A stretch of DNA of 64,000 bases, from positions 40,528 through 104,527 of the forward strand of contig DASSRK010000008.1 in assembly GCA_035701825.1 (NCBI GenBank), read 5' to 3'. Each line of letters begins with the position of its first letter. Positions within the stretch are counted from its first letter, which is position 1. The notes under the pieces were generated by a model. It saw only the letters and a list, made by a program, of their open reading frames with translations, had not been told where the DNA came from and did not search any database. The DNA is from CADEED01 sp035701825. GTDB taxonomy: Bacteria > Pseudomonadota > Gammaproteobacteria > Steroidobacterales > Steroidobacteraceae. Positions 42,192 to 51,778 of this stretch are shown one piece after another. Both the position numbers and the translations under genes were made by a program.

Positions 42192-42779
42192 ATGAATCGC
42201 ATGTGGAGTACAGGGGTCCGTGCCTCGCTGCTCGTCGCGGTCGCGAGTGTCGTGCTGCTCGCCGGTTGCGACAATTCATCGGAGAGCGCGCCTCCGCCGC
42301 CCAGCGCCAACACCACCACGCCGGCGGTGCCCAAGCCCGCCAAGGCCAAGCTCGCCGACCACATGGTCGCGGCTGTCTCGCAGGGCAAGGCCGCCGCCGC
42401 GGTGGGCGTCCATTTCATGCTCGGCAGCGCACCCCGGGTGAACCAGGACCTGCCGGTCGAGATCGCCATCGTGCCGCACGAGAAATTCACCTCGCTCAAG
42501 CTGGTCCTGCAGGGGCAGGAAGGCATCGCCGTGGTCTCCGGCGACAGCTTCGGGCCGAAGAAGGACGTCGAGCCGGAGAAAACCTTTTCCCATGAGCTCG
42601 TGCTGCACCCGACCGCCGAAGGCGTCTTCACGGTGGGCGCCACCGTCGAGACCGAGGGCAGCGATGGCGTGGTGTCGCGCGACTATGCGATCCCGGTGAT
42701 CGTCGCACCGCAGGCCGAGCCGGCCGCGGGTGCGGCGCCCGCCGCGAAGCCCCCGGCACAGGCGCCCGCCGCGAATTGA
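42192..42779 (+). CDS. Putative lipoprotein, unknown function
   Basis: A 195-residue protein with a lipoprotein signal (hydrophobic SLLVAVASVVLLAGC, Cys26), then a proline/serine-rich linker, a compact beta-rich domain (about 60-175) and an Ala/Pro-rich tail. I do not recognise a family. GAGGGAGG precedes the ATG. It lies 19 bases after srkA and may be co-transcribed with it. Confidence 0.75.
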   Translation: MNRMWSTGVRASLLVAVASVVLLAGCDNSSESAPPPPSANTTTPAVPKPAKAKLADHMVAAVSQGKAAAAVGVHFMLGSAPRVNQDLPVEIAIVPHEKFTSLKLVLQGQEGIAVVSGDSFGPKKDVEPEKTFSHELVLHPTAEGVFTVGATVETEGSDGVVSRDYAIPVIVAPQAEPAAGAAPAAKPPAQAPAAN

Positions 42780-42863
42780 TCCGGCGCTCGATTTCGCGAG
42801 CCGTGTCACGGGTCGCGTCGTCGACCGGACATATCATGCAATTTGGTCTCCGCTTGCATAGTT

Positions 42864-45800
42864 ATGTCAAACCAGGCCGACGGTCCGTCTTCGCAAGAAG
42901 GCACTGATTCCACGGCGAATCCCGGCGTCGGAGCCGCGCCGGGTGCACGCGTGGACGTCGCCGACCTGTCCATGCGCCGGCTGCATCCGCTGCTGCAGTC
43001 GCAACTGCGCGAGCTGCGTGCCCGGGTCACCGGCGGTCGCATCAGCGCGCACGAGCTGCTCGAGATGCTCAGCCGCTACTACGACAGTGTCGACGACGAG
43101 CGGCGCGCCATGGTGCGCTCGATGCAGCTCATGTCCGACGAGGCCCGCTCGCTCGGCGTGGAGATCGCCGAGCAGGGCGCCGCCCAGCTGCAGGTCATCC
43201 TCGATCACATCAAGGACGTGGTGCTGACCGCCAACGCGGCAGGCATCATCGACCGCGCCAACCCGATGAGCCAGCGGGTGTTCGGCTGCCCGCCGTCCGA
43301 GTTGTTAGGCCTGCGCATCGACGCGCTGGTCCCCGAGCTGGCCGCCGCCGTTTCCATCGCCTCCGGGCTCGACCGCCTGGCCGGCACCAGCGACACCGCG
43401 CGCAACGCGCGCGTCGCGCCCGAGGTGACCGCGCGGCGCATCGACGGCAGCAGCTTCCCGGCGGAGATCGCCGTCAGCCGCGCACGCCATGGGCGCAACG
43501 AAGTCTTCGTGATCTGCCTGCGCGACATCTCCGAGCGGCGTGTCGTCGAGGAGGCGCTGCGCGACAGCGAGGCCCGCTACCGCTCGCTGGTCGATCACGC
43601 CCCGGAGGCCATCGCGGTCATCGACGGCGAGACGCGCCGTTTCATCGAGGCCAACGATTCGGCGCTGCGCCTGTTCAAGATGAACCGCAACCAGCTGCTC
43701 TCCAGCACCGTCGGCGACGTCAGCGCGGAGACGCAGCCCGACGGCCAGCCGTCGAGATCGCCGCACCGCCAGCAGCTGGCGCTGGCCGTGGCCGGCGAGC
43801 CGCAGCAGTTCGAGTGGATGCACCGCGACGCGCAGGGCCGCGAGGTGCCCTGCGAAGTACGCCTGGTGCGCCTCGCGGGCGGCGCGGCACCGCTGCTGCG
43901 CGCCACCATCACCGACATCTCGGAACGCAAGCGCGCCGAGATCATCATGGAGAACGAGCGCGCATTCTTCGCGCTGCTGGCGTCCAACGCCGGCCTGCCG
44001 GCGGTGCTCGACGTGATCTCGGCGCTGGTGCAGGCGGTCTACCCGCGCTGCCGCTGCACCATCTCGGTGTTGGCGCCCGACGGCGGCAGCTTCGCGCTCA
44101 CCATCGCACGCCAGTTGCCGCCGCTGCTCGCCGCGGTGCTGGAGCGCACGCCCATCGAGCCGCGGCGCGGCTCGTGCGCCGCCGCCGTGTACTCGGCCTG
44201 CGACGTGTTCGTCGCCGACGTGGCCAACGATTCGCACTGGGCCGATCGCCGCCAGGTGGTGCTCGACTCCGGCTTCCGCGCGGTGTGGTCCATGCCCATC
44301 AAGGGTTCCAGCGGCAAGCTGCTCGGCTCGGTGGCTATCTACCGACCGGAGCCGGGCATGCCGGACTCGCGCGAACAGGTGCTGCAGGCGCACGCCGCGC
44401 GCCTCGCGGCGCTGGCCATCGAGCGCAACCTCGCCGAGGAAGCCCTGCGCACCAGCGAGGCGAAATTCCGCGGGCTGTTCGAAGGGGTCATCGAGGGTGT
44501 CTACCAGAGCACGCGCGACGGGCGCCTGGTCTCGGTGAACAGCGCGTTCGTGAAGATGCTGGGCTACGACTCGGCGGAAGAGATGTACGCGCTGCCGAGC
44601 TCGGTGATGCTGTACTGGAGCGCGCCGGACCGCGCCGACTTCGTGCGCCGCGTCGACCTCGCCGGCGAAGTGCGCTCCATGGAAGTGGTCCTGCGCCGGC
44701 GCGATGGCACGCAGGTGGTGGCGCTGGAAAACGCCCGCGGCGTGCGTGACGGTACCGGCCGCATCGTCGGCTACGAAGGCACGGTCGCGGACATCACCGA
44801 GCGCAAGCGCGCCGAGCAGGCCATCCATGCCGAGAAGGATCGCGCGCACGTCACGCTGCAGTCGATCGGCGACGCGGTGATCACCACCGACGCCGCCGCG
44901 CTCATCGACTACCTGAACCCGGTGGCCGAGCGGCTCACCGGCTGGACCCTGGCCGAGGCGCGCGGCCGCAACATCGGCGAGGTGCTGCAACTCATCGACG
45001 AATCGACGCGCAAGCCCGTGGCCTATACGCTCGATCGCGTGCTGCTGGCGGGCGAGACCTCGGTGCCGTCGGATCGCAACGTGCTGGTCAATCGCCGTGG
45101 CGAGGAGCTGGCCATCCAGGAGACCGCCTCGCCGATCCGCAATCGCGAGGGCGTCGCCATCGGCGCGGTCATCGTGTTCGGCGACGTGACCAAGGAAAGG
45201 CGCCTGAAGCGCGCGCTGTCCTACCAGGCCAGCCACGACGCGCTCACCGGTCTCATCAACCGCCGCGAGTTCGACACGCGGCTCGAGAGCGCGGTCAGCG
45301 CCGCGCAGCGCGGCGACGCCGAGTACGTGTTGCTGTACGTCGATCTCGACCAGTTCAAGGTGGTCAACGACACCTGCGGCCACAGCGCCGGCGACCGCCT
45401 GCTGCGCGACATCACCAGCCTGCTGCAGACCCGCGTGCGCGCCTCGGACACCATCGCGCGCCTCGGCGGCGACGAGTTCGGGTTGCTGCTCGAGCGCTGC
45501 TCGCTGGAACAGGCCGAGCGGGTCGCCGACAGCATCCGCCAGGCCATCCACGGCTATCGCTTCCTGTGGGGGGCCAACAGCCTGTCGGTGGGCGCCAGCA
45601 TCGGCGTGGTGCGCATCGCGCGCGACACCACCAGCGCCGCCTCGGTGCTGTCCGCGGCCGACATCGCCTGCTATGCCGCCAAGGACAGCGGCCGCAACCG
45701 CGTGCAGGTCTACGAGCGCGACCACGGCCACAACCGCCACCGCGAGATGCAGTGGGTGGGACGCATCGCGCGGGCCGTCGAGGACGGCCGCCTGGAGCTC

Positions 45801-46514
45801 TACGCGCAACGCATCGTGGCGATCTCGCCGGAGCGCAGCGATACGCCGTTCTTCGAGCTCATGGTCCGGCTGCGCGAGGAGGACGGCACGCTGGTGCCGC
45901 CCAGCGAATTCATCCCGGCGGCGGAGCGCTACAACGTCATGGTCATGGTGGATCGCTGGGTGGTGAACCGCGCCATCGACCTGCTGGAAGACTGCCTCGC
46001 GCGGGGCAGTCCGCTCCCGCTGGTCGCCGTGAACCTCTCGGGAACGTCGATCAACGACGAGGACTTCCTCGACTTCGTGATGACCCGCCTGGGCAACGAG
46101 CAGGTGGCGCGCGCGCTGTGCTTCGAAATCACCGAGACCGCCGCCGTGGCCTCGCTCGCCAAGGCGACCTTCCTCATGCGCGAGCTGAAGGCGCGCGGCT
46201 GCCGCTTCTCGCTCGACGACTTCGGCAGCGGGGTCTCGTCGTTCGTGTACCTCAAGACCCTGCCCGTGGATTTCCTCAAGATCGACGGGCAGTTCGCCGC
46301 GCATGTGGCCACCGACGTGATCGATCGCAGCATGGTCGAGGCCATCGCCAAGGTGGGACGCGCCATGCAGGTGGCGACCATCGCGGAAAAGGTGGAGAGC
46401 GCCGAGGTGCTGGCCGTGCTCAGGGAGATCGGGGTCGACTATATCCAGGGCTTCCACCTGGCCGAGCCCTGTGCCATCGAGGAAGTCTTCGGCTGCGAGG
46501 GTCACGAACCCTAG
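42864..46514 (+). CDS. Multidomain PAS/GAF/GGDEF/EAL cyclic-di-GMP signalling protein
   Basis: A 1216-residue protein. After a short N-terminal helical region it has two PAS domains (about 100-220, 230-355), a GAF domain (about 365-525), two more PAS domains (about 530-655, 665-790), a GGDEF domain (about 800-960, intact RLGGDEFGLLL near 868) and an EAL domain (about 970-1210). The EAL domain shows ELMVRL instead of EALLR, but keeps FEITET, DDFGSG, KIDG and IQGFHLAEP, so both activities may be retained. No membrane helix is visible, so it is probably cytoplasmic. A TTG at 42843 is an alternative start; the ATG at 42864 is preferred. Confidence 0.92.
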   Translation: MSNQADGPSSQEGTDSTANPGVGAAPGARVDVADLSMRRLHPLLQSQLRELRARVTGGRISAHELLEMLSRYYDSVDDERRAMVRSMQLMSDEARSLGVEIAEQGAAQLQVILDHIKDVVLTANAAGIIDRANPMSQRVFGCPPSELLGLRIDALVPELAAAVSIASGLDRLAGTSDTARNARVAPEVTARRIDGSSFPAEIAVSRARHGRNEVFVICLRDISERRVVEEALRDSEARYRSLVDHAPEAIAVIDGETRRFIEANDSALRLFKMNRNQLLSSTVGDVSAETQPDGQPSRSPHRQQLALAVAGEPQQFEWMHRDAQGREVPCEVRLVRLAGGAAPLLRATITDISERKRAEIIMENERAFFALLASNAGLPAVLDVISALVQAVYPRCRCTISVLAPDGGSFALTIARQLPPLLAAVLERTPIEPRRGSCAAAVYSACDVFVADVANDSHWADRRQVVLDSGFRAVWSMPIKGSSGKLLGSVAIYRPEPGMPDSREQVLQAHAARLAALAIERNLAEEALRTSEAKFRGLFEGVIEGVYQSTRDGRLVSVNSAFVKMLGYDSAEEMYALPSSVMLYWSAPDRADFVRRVDLAGEVRSMEVVLRRRDGTQVVALENARGVRDGTGRIVGYEGTVADITERKRAEQAIHAEKDRAHVTLQSIGDAVITTDAAALIDYLNPVAERLTGWTLAEARGRNIGEVLQLIDESTRKPVAYTLDRVLLAGETSVPSDRNVLVNRRGEELAIQETASPIRNREGVAIGAVIVFGDVTKERRLKRALSYQASHDALTGLINRREFDTRLESAVSAAQRGDAEYVLLYVDLDQFKVVNDTCGHSAGDRLLRDITSLLQTRVRASDTIARLGGDEFGLLLERCSLEQAERVADSIRQAIHGYRFLWGANSLSVGASIGVVRIARDTTSAASVLSAADIACYAAKDSGRNRVQVYERDHGHNRHREMQWVGRIARAVEDGRLELYAQRIVAISPERSDTPFFELMVRLREEDGTLVPPSEFIPAAERYNVMVMVDRWVVNRAIDLLEDCLARGSPLPLVAVNLSGTSINDEDFLDFVMTRLGNEQVARALCFEITETAAVASLAKATFLMRELKARGCRFSLDDFGSGVSSFVYLKTLPVDFLKIDGQFAAHVATDVIDRSMVEAIAKVGRAMQVATIAEKVESAEVLAVLREIGVDYIQGFHLAEPCAIEEVFGCEGHEP

Positions 46515-46529
46515 GGCATACTCGCCGGC

Positions 46530-47675
46530 ATGCCGACGCCGACGAATGCCGAACCGAGCTTCTCGTTAGGGCTCGAAGAAGAGTACCTGCTGGTGGACCT
46601 GGCGACGCGCGACCTGGTGTCCGATCCGCCGGCCGAGCTCCTGCAGCGCTGTATCTCCGAGACCGACGGGCGCGTCAGCCCCGAGTTCCTGCGCTCGCAG
46701 CTCGAGGTGAAGACCTCGGTGTGCGGCTCGGTGTCGGCCATGCGCCGCGAGCTCGGCGCCCTGCGTCGCAAGGTGTGCGAGATCGCGGCCCAGTACGGCA
46801 TCGCGCCCATCGCCGCCTCGACCCATCCCTTCGCGCGGCCGCCGCAACGCCCGCCCCACACCGAGCACGAGCGCTATGCCGACATCGCGCGCGAAGTGCA
46901 GGGCGGCGCGCGCCGCATGGTCATCTGCGGCATGCACGTGCACGTCGGCCTCGAGGACGACGATGCGCGCATCGACGTCATGAACCAGCTGTCGTACTTC
47001 GTGCCGCACCTGCTGGCGCTGTCGTGCTCCTCGCCGTTCTGGGAAGGCGACGACATGGGCATGCAGTCGTTCCGGCTCATGCTGCTGTCGTCGCTGCCGC
47101 GCACCGGGCTGCCGGACCGTTTCGACAGCTATGGCGAGTTCCGCCGGCACCTCGATGCGCTGGTGCGCAACGGCCTGATCGAGGACACCACCAAGGTGTG
47201 GTGGGATATCCGCCCGAGCTCGCGCTATCCCACGCTCGAGACGCGCGTGTTCGACTGCTGCACGCATCTCGACGACGCGGTGAGCCTGGCGGCGTTGAAC
47301 CTCGCGCTGGTGCGCAAGCTGTTTCGCCTGCGGCGCGCCAACCAGACGTGGCGCCGGTACCCGCGCATGCTGATCGCCGAGAACCGCTGGCGCGCCATGC
47401 GCTTCGGCACGGACGCGAGCCTGCTGGACCTGGCCCGCGGCGAGCTCGTGCCATTCCCGGAGCTGCTCGAGGAGTTGCTGGCGATCACGCACGAGGACGC
47501 CGTGGCGCTCGACTGCCTCGCCGAGACCGAGCACGCGCGCGCCATCCTCAAGCGCGGCTCCAGCGCGCACCAGCAGCTCGAGATCTACCAGATGGCGCGC
47601 CGCCAGGGCGCGACCGACAGCGAGGCATTGTCAGCCGTGGTCGGCTGGCTGGCGAAGACCACCTGTGTAGTTTGA
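46530..47675 (+). CDS. ybdK: Carboxylate-amine ligase, YbdK/GCS2-type
   Basis: A 381-residue member of the glutamate-cysteine ligase family 2, which can form weak gamma-glutamyl-cysteine ligase activity. It starts SLGLEEEYLLVD and has ICGMHVHVGLED, KVWWDIRPSSRYPTLETRVFD and WRAMRFGTDASL, all typical. The function in most carriers is undefined, so the YbdK label describes similarity only. The gene is 15 bases after the PAS/GGDEF/EAL gene and 13 bases before the next gene. Confidence 0.88.
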   Translation: MPTPTNAEPSFSLGLEEEYLLVDLATRDLVSDPPAELLQRCISETDGRVSPEFLRSQLEVKTSVCGSVSAMRRELGALRRKVCEIAAQYGIAPIAASTHPFARPPQRPPHTEHERYADIAREVQGGARRMVICGMHVHVGLEDDDARIDVMNQLSYFVPHLLALSCSSPFWEGDDMGMQSFRLMLLSSLPRTGLPDRFDSYGEFRRHLDALVRNGLIEDTTKVWWDIRPSSRYPTLETRVFDCCTHLDDAVSLAALNLALVRKLFRLRRANQTWRRYPRMLIAENRWRAMRFGTDASLLDLARGELVPFPELLEELLAITHEDAVALDCLAETEHARAILKRGSSAHQQLEIYQMARRQGATDSEALSAVVGWLAKTTCVV

Positions 47676-47688
47676 CGAGGAGAGTCCC

Positions 47689-48372
47689 ATGGTGAAATCG
47701 GGATGGCTCGTGGCGGCACTGGTCGTCGGTCTCGTCATCGGGTTTTTCGCCGGCCGCGGAACCGGTACCCCGGCGAGCGCGGAAATTGCCGCGATGCCGG
47801 GCGGCACGGCGCAAGTCGCGGCAAGCCCGGCGCCACCGGCCGGAAACCCGACCCGCGCGGCCGCGGCAGCGCCCATCCCCTTGCCACCGCCGGTCGGCGG
47901 CAAGCCACCTGCCAGCCACCTCCAGCCCGGCGCCGGCACCGCGGTCGCGGCAACGGTCGGCGACGTCCAGGCCATCGACGTGGGCCCGGTATTCAGCAAG
48001 CAGTTCGCCGACTCGGCCGCCGAGGGCTATCGCGACGCAGTGGCCGAGGCGCACCACGCGCTGGAACGCGAGGCGCGCGACGACTCCTGGGCCTATCCCA
48101 TGGAAGCCGACATCGAGAATTCACTGGTCGCCGACACCAGCATGGGGAACTTCAAGAAGGAGCACGTCGAATGCCGCGCCTCCATGTGCGAGGTGCGGCT
48201 CACGGCGCACGGCGCGGAGCAGGCGGCGGCTTTGCAGCGGTGGAATGACGGCCTGCGTGCGCAGCCCTGGATCACGCGCTTGTCCGCGAGCAGCTCGTCG
48301 GTGGTCAACAACGACAACCACGTCGACGCGTTGCTGATCTTCACGCGCCCGCCGCCCGCCCGGAAGGAGTGA
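47689..48372 (+). CDS. Membrane-anchored hypothetical protein
   Basis: A 227-residue protein with a single N-terminal hydrophobic helix (GWLVAALVVGLVIGFFAG) followed by a long Ala/Pro/Gly-rich linker and a C-terminal domain (about 125-220) containing a cysteine pair VECRASMCEVRL and an ending LLIFTRPP. I do not recognise the family. GAGGAG precedes the ATG. It probably faces the periplasm. It converges with the subtilase gene, 21 bases away. Confidence 0.75.
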   Translation: MVKSGWLVAALVVGLVIGFFAGRGTGTPASAEIAAMPGGTAQVAASPAPPAGNPTRAAAAAPIPLPPPVGGKPPASHLQPGAGTAVAATVGDVQAIDVGPVFSKQFADSAAEGYRDAVAEAHHALEREARDDSWAYPMEADIENSLVADTSMGNFKKEHVECRASMCEVRLTAHGAEQAAALQRWNDGLRAQPWITRLSASSSSVVNNDNHVDALLIFTRPPPARKE

Positions 48373-48393
48373 CCTGATCGACGCCTGGCAACA

Positions 48394-49716
48394 CTATTGC
48401 CCGCAGACCGCGCCGCGCACCACCCGCGCCAGCGCCGCGCAGGCGTTCACCGACAGGAAGGGTCCACGCGTGGTGTCGTGTTTCTCGGTGGTCTGGTCCA
48501 GCAGGTCGCGCATGCGATCGAAGCCGATCTTCTGGTCGCGCGCCAGCAGCAGCGCGACCACGCCGCTCACCTGCGCCGTGGCGAGCGAACTGCCGGAGGC
48601 GAAGTCGTAGTGCCCGTTGGGCACCAGCGTGAGGATGTCGCGCGCCGGCGCGCGCAGGATGCCCGTATCGGCCGCCGACGAGGTCTCGGCCTCGGCCACC
48701 GGCAACACGTGCGGTAGTTTGGCCGGGAAACCGAGGCGCGGATCGGCGGAGACCGCGCCCACCACGATGACGCCGGCGTCGACCGCCTTGGCGACCAGCG
48801 CTTCGAGCAGCGGATCGCCGGGGCCGACCAGGCTCAGGTTGATCACCTGCGCGCGCGCAGTGAGCGCATCGGCCAGCGCCTGCGCCAGGGTGAACGAATT
48901 GCAGCGCCCGGCGGCGCTGGGCGAGGGCTGCCAGCAGGCCTTGTAGGCCAGCAGCTTCACGTCCGGCGCGACGCCGACGATGCCGATGCCGTTGTTGGCG
49001 GACGCGGCGATCAGGCCGGCGACCTGCGTGCCGTGGCGATCGTTGCGGAACCCCTCGGTGTCATCGTCGATGTAGTTGCGGGTCAGCTGGGTGCGGCCGG
49101 CGAGATCGGGGTGGCTGGTGTCGACGCCGGTGTCGATGATGGCGACGCGCACACCGGTGCCGCGGCTGATGTGGTGCGCCTCGGCCACGTCGAGCGCGCG
49201 CACGTTGGCCTGTAGCCGGGCATACGGATCGTCGAACGCCGGCGAGCCGGTGGCCGACTCGAACTCGTTGAGCGGCTGCACGATCAGCACACGCTTGTCG
49301 GCGTGCAGCTTCTCGATGACCGCTTCACGCGTGGTGCCCGGCGGAATCCGGAACAGCACGCAGTGCATCTGCAGCTGCTCGATCGGCCACTCGGATACCA
49401 GCGTGAGCGAATAGGCACGCGCGAGCTCGCGGATCGTCGCGGTGGCGCTGGCGCTGACGCGGTAGTTGGACGTCGTGCCGTAGCCGTGCGCGGTGCCGCC
49501 GACCGCGGCCGGCCGGCCGGTCACCGGGTTCGCGACCGCCACCACGATGAACTGGTTGGGCGCGGTGCGTACCTCGGCCGGCGTGCGCACCTCGGGGGGC
49601 GCGGCGGCGGCCGGGTTTGCCGGAAGACCGGCGAGCGCGGCCAGCGTCGCGACGACGCACAGCCGCCAGGCATGGCGGCACAGGCTACCGCTGGATCGGC
49701 TCGGCGAAACTGACAT
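48394..49716 (-). CDS. Subtilisin-like serine peptidase (S8), secreted
   Basis: A 440-residue exported subtilase. A signal peptide (about 1-40) is followed by a propeptide-like segment (about 50-155, with the I9-like stretch LFRIPPGTTREAVIEKLHAD and VQPLNEFE) and the catalytic domain: Asp195 in IIDTGVDTSHPDL, His228 in RHGTQVAGLIA, Ser377 in FASGSSLATAQVSG. The serine motif is GSSLA where GTSMA is common. The gene is third in a sigma / anti-sigma / protease operon and overlaps the anti-sigma gene by 32 bases, so it is co-translated and presumably controlled by that sigma factor. Confidence 0.9.
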   Translation of the reverse strand: MSVSPSRSSGSLCRHAWRLCVVATLAALAGLPANPAAAAPPEVRTPAEVRTAPNQFIVVAVANPVTGRPAAVGGTAHGYGTTSNYRVSASATATIRELARAYSLTLVSEWPIEQLQMHCVLFRIPPGTTREAVIEKLHADKRVLIVQPLNEFESATGSPAFDDPYARLQANVRALDVAEAHHISRGTGVRVAIIDTGVDTSHPDLAGRTQLTRNYIDDDTEGFRNDRHGTQVAGLIAASANNGIGIVGVAPDVKLLAYKACWQPSPSAAGRCNSFTLAQALADALTARAQVINLSLVGPGDPLLEALVAKAVDAGVIVVGAVSADPRLGFPAKLPHVLPVAEAETSSAADTGILRAPARDILTLVPNGHYDFASGSSLATAQVSGVVALLLARDQKIGFDRMRDLLDQTTEKHDTTRGPFLSVNACAALARVVRGAVCGQ

Positions 49717-50365
49717 GAGGATCCTTCTTCAATACCTGCGCCACGGACTCCGCCGAGGCGCCCGAGGCGACCGCATCCACGGACAGCTCGGCGGTAAAGT
49801 TTCCGGAGTCGCCCGGGCCCGCGACGATGCTCAGTCCCTGGTGGACCAGCAGCGTCTTGACGGAATCGATCGACGCGTCCGGCGAAAACACCAGCCGCAC
49901 CGCCGGCGCGTTCAGGCGCGGCGTCACGTCGCTCACCGTCCGGAAGTTGTTGCCCGCGGAGCCGGAATTGCCACCCAGCGCGAAGCCGAGGATGCCGAGA
50001 CCGATGGCCTGGACCACCACCGCCGCCGCCAGCCAGCGCGTGGTGCGCGACGAGCGCGGCACCGGTACCGGCGCACCCGTGGTGCCGGTGGCGGCCTTGG
50101 AAGCGGACTCGGCGGCTTCGATGCGCGCCCACAGCTTGTTGAATGATTTCTGCTCGTCCGAGGCGACCGGCAGTGGCGTGCTGGCTTCCTCGCGGGCCAC
50201 GTGCGAGGCGACCATGCGCTGCGCGGCCAGCTCGGCACGGCATTCCTCGCATCCCTGCACGTGCGCCTCCACCCACTCGCGATCCTCCGGCGCGAGGCGG
50301 CCGTTGGCGAGCCAGGGAAGCAGGGCCCAGGCTTCGGCGTGGGTATCGGGGATGCGGGGATTCAT
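49685..50365 (-). CDS. Transmembrane anti-sigma factor with zinc-finger domain
   Basis: A 226-residue anti-sigma factor. The N-terminal zinc-binding domain has His35-x3-Cys39-x2-Cys42 (HVQGCEEC), followed by one membrane helix (about 111-130, WLAAAVVVQAIGLGILGFAL) and a periplasmic domain. That domain (VRLVFSPDASIDSVKTLL ... VLKKDPHVSFAEP) has the pattern of a peptidase propeptide (I9-like), as does the prodomain of the neighbouring subtilase. It overlaps the sigma gene by ATGA (50362-50365) and the protease gene by 32 bases. It would hold the sigma factor at the membrane until a signal, perhaps proteolysis, releases it. Confidence 0.88.
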   Translation of the reverse strand: MNPRIPDTHAEAWALLPWLANGRLAPEDREWVEAHVQGCEECRAELAAQRMVASHVAREEASTPLPVASDEQKSFNKLWARIEAAESASKAATGTTGAPVPVPRSSRTTRWLAAAVVVQAIGLGILGFALGGNSGSAGNNFRTVSDVTPRLNAPAVRLVFSPDASIDSVKTLLVHQGLSIVAGPGDSGNFTAELSVDAVASGASAESVAQVLKKDPHVSFAEPIQR

Positions 50366-51000
50366 GACTTTTCTCCGGACATGCCTGCGAGCTGGGGCAG
50401 TACTTGCTTGAGTGTTTCGCGGGCCCGGAACAACCGCGTCTTCACGGTGTTCACGGGGCAGTCGAGGATGGCGGCCACTTCTTCGCAGGAGTGGCCGAGA
50501 GTGTACGTCAGTTCCAGCGCCATGCGCTGTTCGACCGGCAGGCGCTCGAGTCCCAGCGCCAGCCACTGCTGGTTGGTCTCTTCGTCCTCGGAGGAGCCGA
50601 CACTGACCGAGTCCTCGTCGAAAGGTTCGTCCGAGACCGGCCGCAGCTTGGCGCGGCGCAGTGCGTTCAAGGCGCGGCGGTACGCGATGCCGATGATCCA
50701 GGTGGATAGCTGCGAAGCGCCGCGGAATTCCCCGGCCTTGGTCCAGACCACCCAGAAGGTGTCGTTGATGACTTCCTCGATGTCCTCGCGGCGTACCGAC
50801 ATGCGCCCCAGCAGCCGCGACAGGCGCTGGTAGTAGTTTCCATACAGGCTGCGGAAGGCGGCCTGGTCGCGCTGGCGCGCAATGCGCTCCAGCAGCTCTC
50901 GATCCGAGGCATCGGTGGCCGGGCTGGCCAAGGCCCGCGGATTCTGGGATTCGACACTCTGCAGCGGCACGGCAGCGCCCCCTGGAGACCAACTGCTCAT
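50362..51000 (-). CDS. ECF-type RNA polymerase sigma factor
   Basis: A 212-residue sigma-70 family ECF factor. Region 2 is visible in YYQRLSRLLGRMSVRREDIEEVINDTFWVVW and region 4 in LPVEQRMALELTYTLGHSCEEVAAILDCPVNTVKTRLFRARE. The anti-sigma factor is encoded immediately downstream with an ATGA overlap, the normal arrangement for regulation of an ECF factor. The subtilase downstream is the likely output or part of the loop. The start at 51000 has no clear Shine-Dalgarno. Confidence 0.92.
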   Translation of the reverse strand: MSSWSPGGAAVPLQSVESQNPRALASPATDASDRELLERIARQRDQAAFRSLYGNYYQRLSRLLGRMSVRREDIEEVINDTFWVVWTKAGEFRGASQLSTWIIGIAYRRALNALRRAKLRPVSDEPFDEDSVSVGSSEDEETNQQWLALGLERLPVEQRMALELTYTLGHSCEEVAAILDCPVNTVKTRLFRARETLKQVLPQLAGMSGEKS

Positions 51001-51034
51001 GAGTACCGGCAGCCCGTCCCCGGGTTCCCGGTGG

Positions 51035-51778
51035 CTAATGCGTCGAGGAGAACCGCCACAGCACGGTCAGCGCAATCCGGTCGCCCACCGATTCCTCGCG
51101 GAAGTGCTCGGCGGCGTTGTCGCTCACCCCGAGGTAGGCGAACTGCAGCTCGACGGGCCTGACGGTCGCGGTGACCGTGAGGTTCCAGTACTGGTAGGAG
51201 TCCTCGTAGACCTGTTCCAGGTCGTAGTTGCCGAACCCGGCGGAAAGCGAGACGCGGTCGTTGACCGGGTAGCGTGCCGACACCTCGAGCGCCCAGGCGT
51301 CGCCCTCGTGGTAGCCCGGCGTGGTCGCGACCGCGCGCACGCCGGGTGAGTAGATAGCCGCGACGAACAGCTGGTTGCGCCAGCCGAGCGTGCCGGTGAG
51401 CTCGCCGCGGTCGTAGGTCACGCGCCGCGGGTCGTCGGGGTAGGTGTACGCGGAGAGCCGCAGGTCGGCGGAGAAGTTGTTAGGAAGGTTCCAGTAGCGG
51501 CCGGCCCAGGCGTCCAGTTCCACCGGCGGGCTCGGGCCGGGATTCGGATCGCAGGTGGCGGTGAACGCGCCGACGTAGAACTCCTTGGGGAATTCGACGT
51601 CGATGGAGGCCTGCGCCGCGGGCTTGCCGCGCGTCAACGACAGGCCGCGGAAGACGAAATCCGAAGTGCCGCCCAGGCTGCCCGTCACGACGATCGCGGT
51701 GTCGGCCTGCGCCGTGGCGCACGCGAGCAGCGCGAGGGTCAGCGGCCATCTTCGTAAACGCTGGATGGTGGGCTTCAC
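51035..51778 (-). CDS. Outer-membrane beta-barrel protein (TIGR02001-like)
   Basis: A 247-residue exported barrel. The GTG start at 51778 gives a signal peptide (RWPLTLALLACATAQA), then GSLGGTSDFVFRGLSLTRGKPAAQASID, the recognisable pattern of the TIGR02001 outer-membrane family, and alternating strands to the end (VLWRFSSTH). The function of the family is not known. It is encoded on the same strand upstream of the sigma factor and could be part of its regulon, which is an inference. The start is less certain than the rest, because longer frames upstream have implausible composition. Confidence 0.78.
   Translation of the reverse strand: MKPTIQRLRRWPLTLALLACATAQADTAIVVTGSLGGTSDFVFRGLSLTRGKPAAQASIDVEFPKEFYVGAFTATCDPNPGPSPPVELDAWAGRYWNLPNNFSADLRLSAYTYPDDPRRVTYDRGELTGTLGWRNQLFVAAIYSPGVRAVATTPGYHEGDAWALEVSARYPVNDRVSLSAGFGNYDLEQVYEDSYQYWNLTVTATVRPVELQFAYLGVSDNAAEHFREESVGDRIALTVLWRFSSTH

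Noticed and set aside
42780..42863. Terminator hairpin after the lipoprotein gene
   Set aside because: Only a weak GCTCG/CGAGC stem without a T-tract is present.
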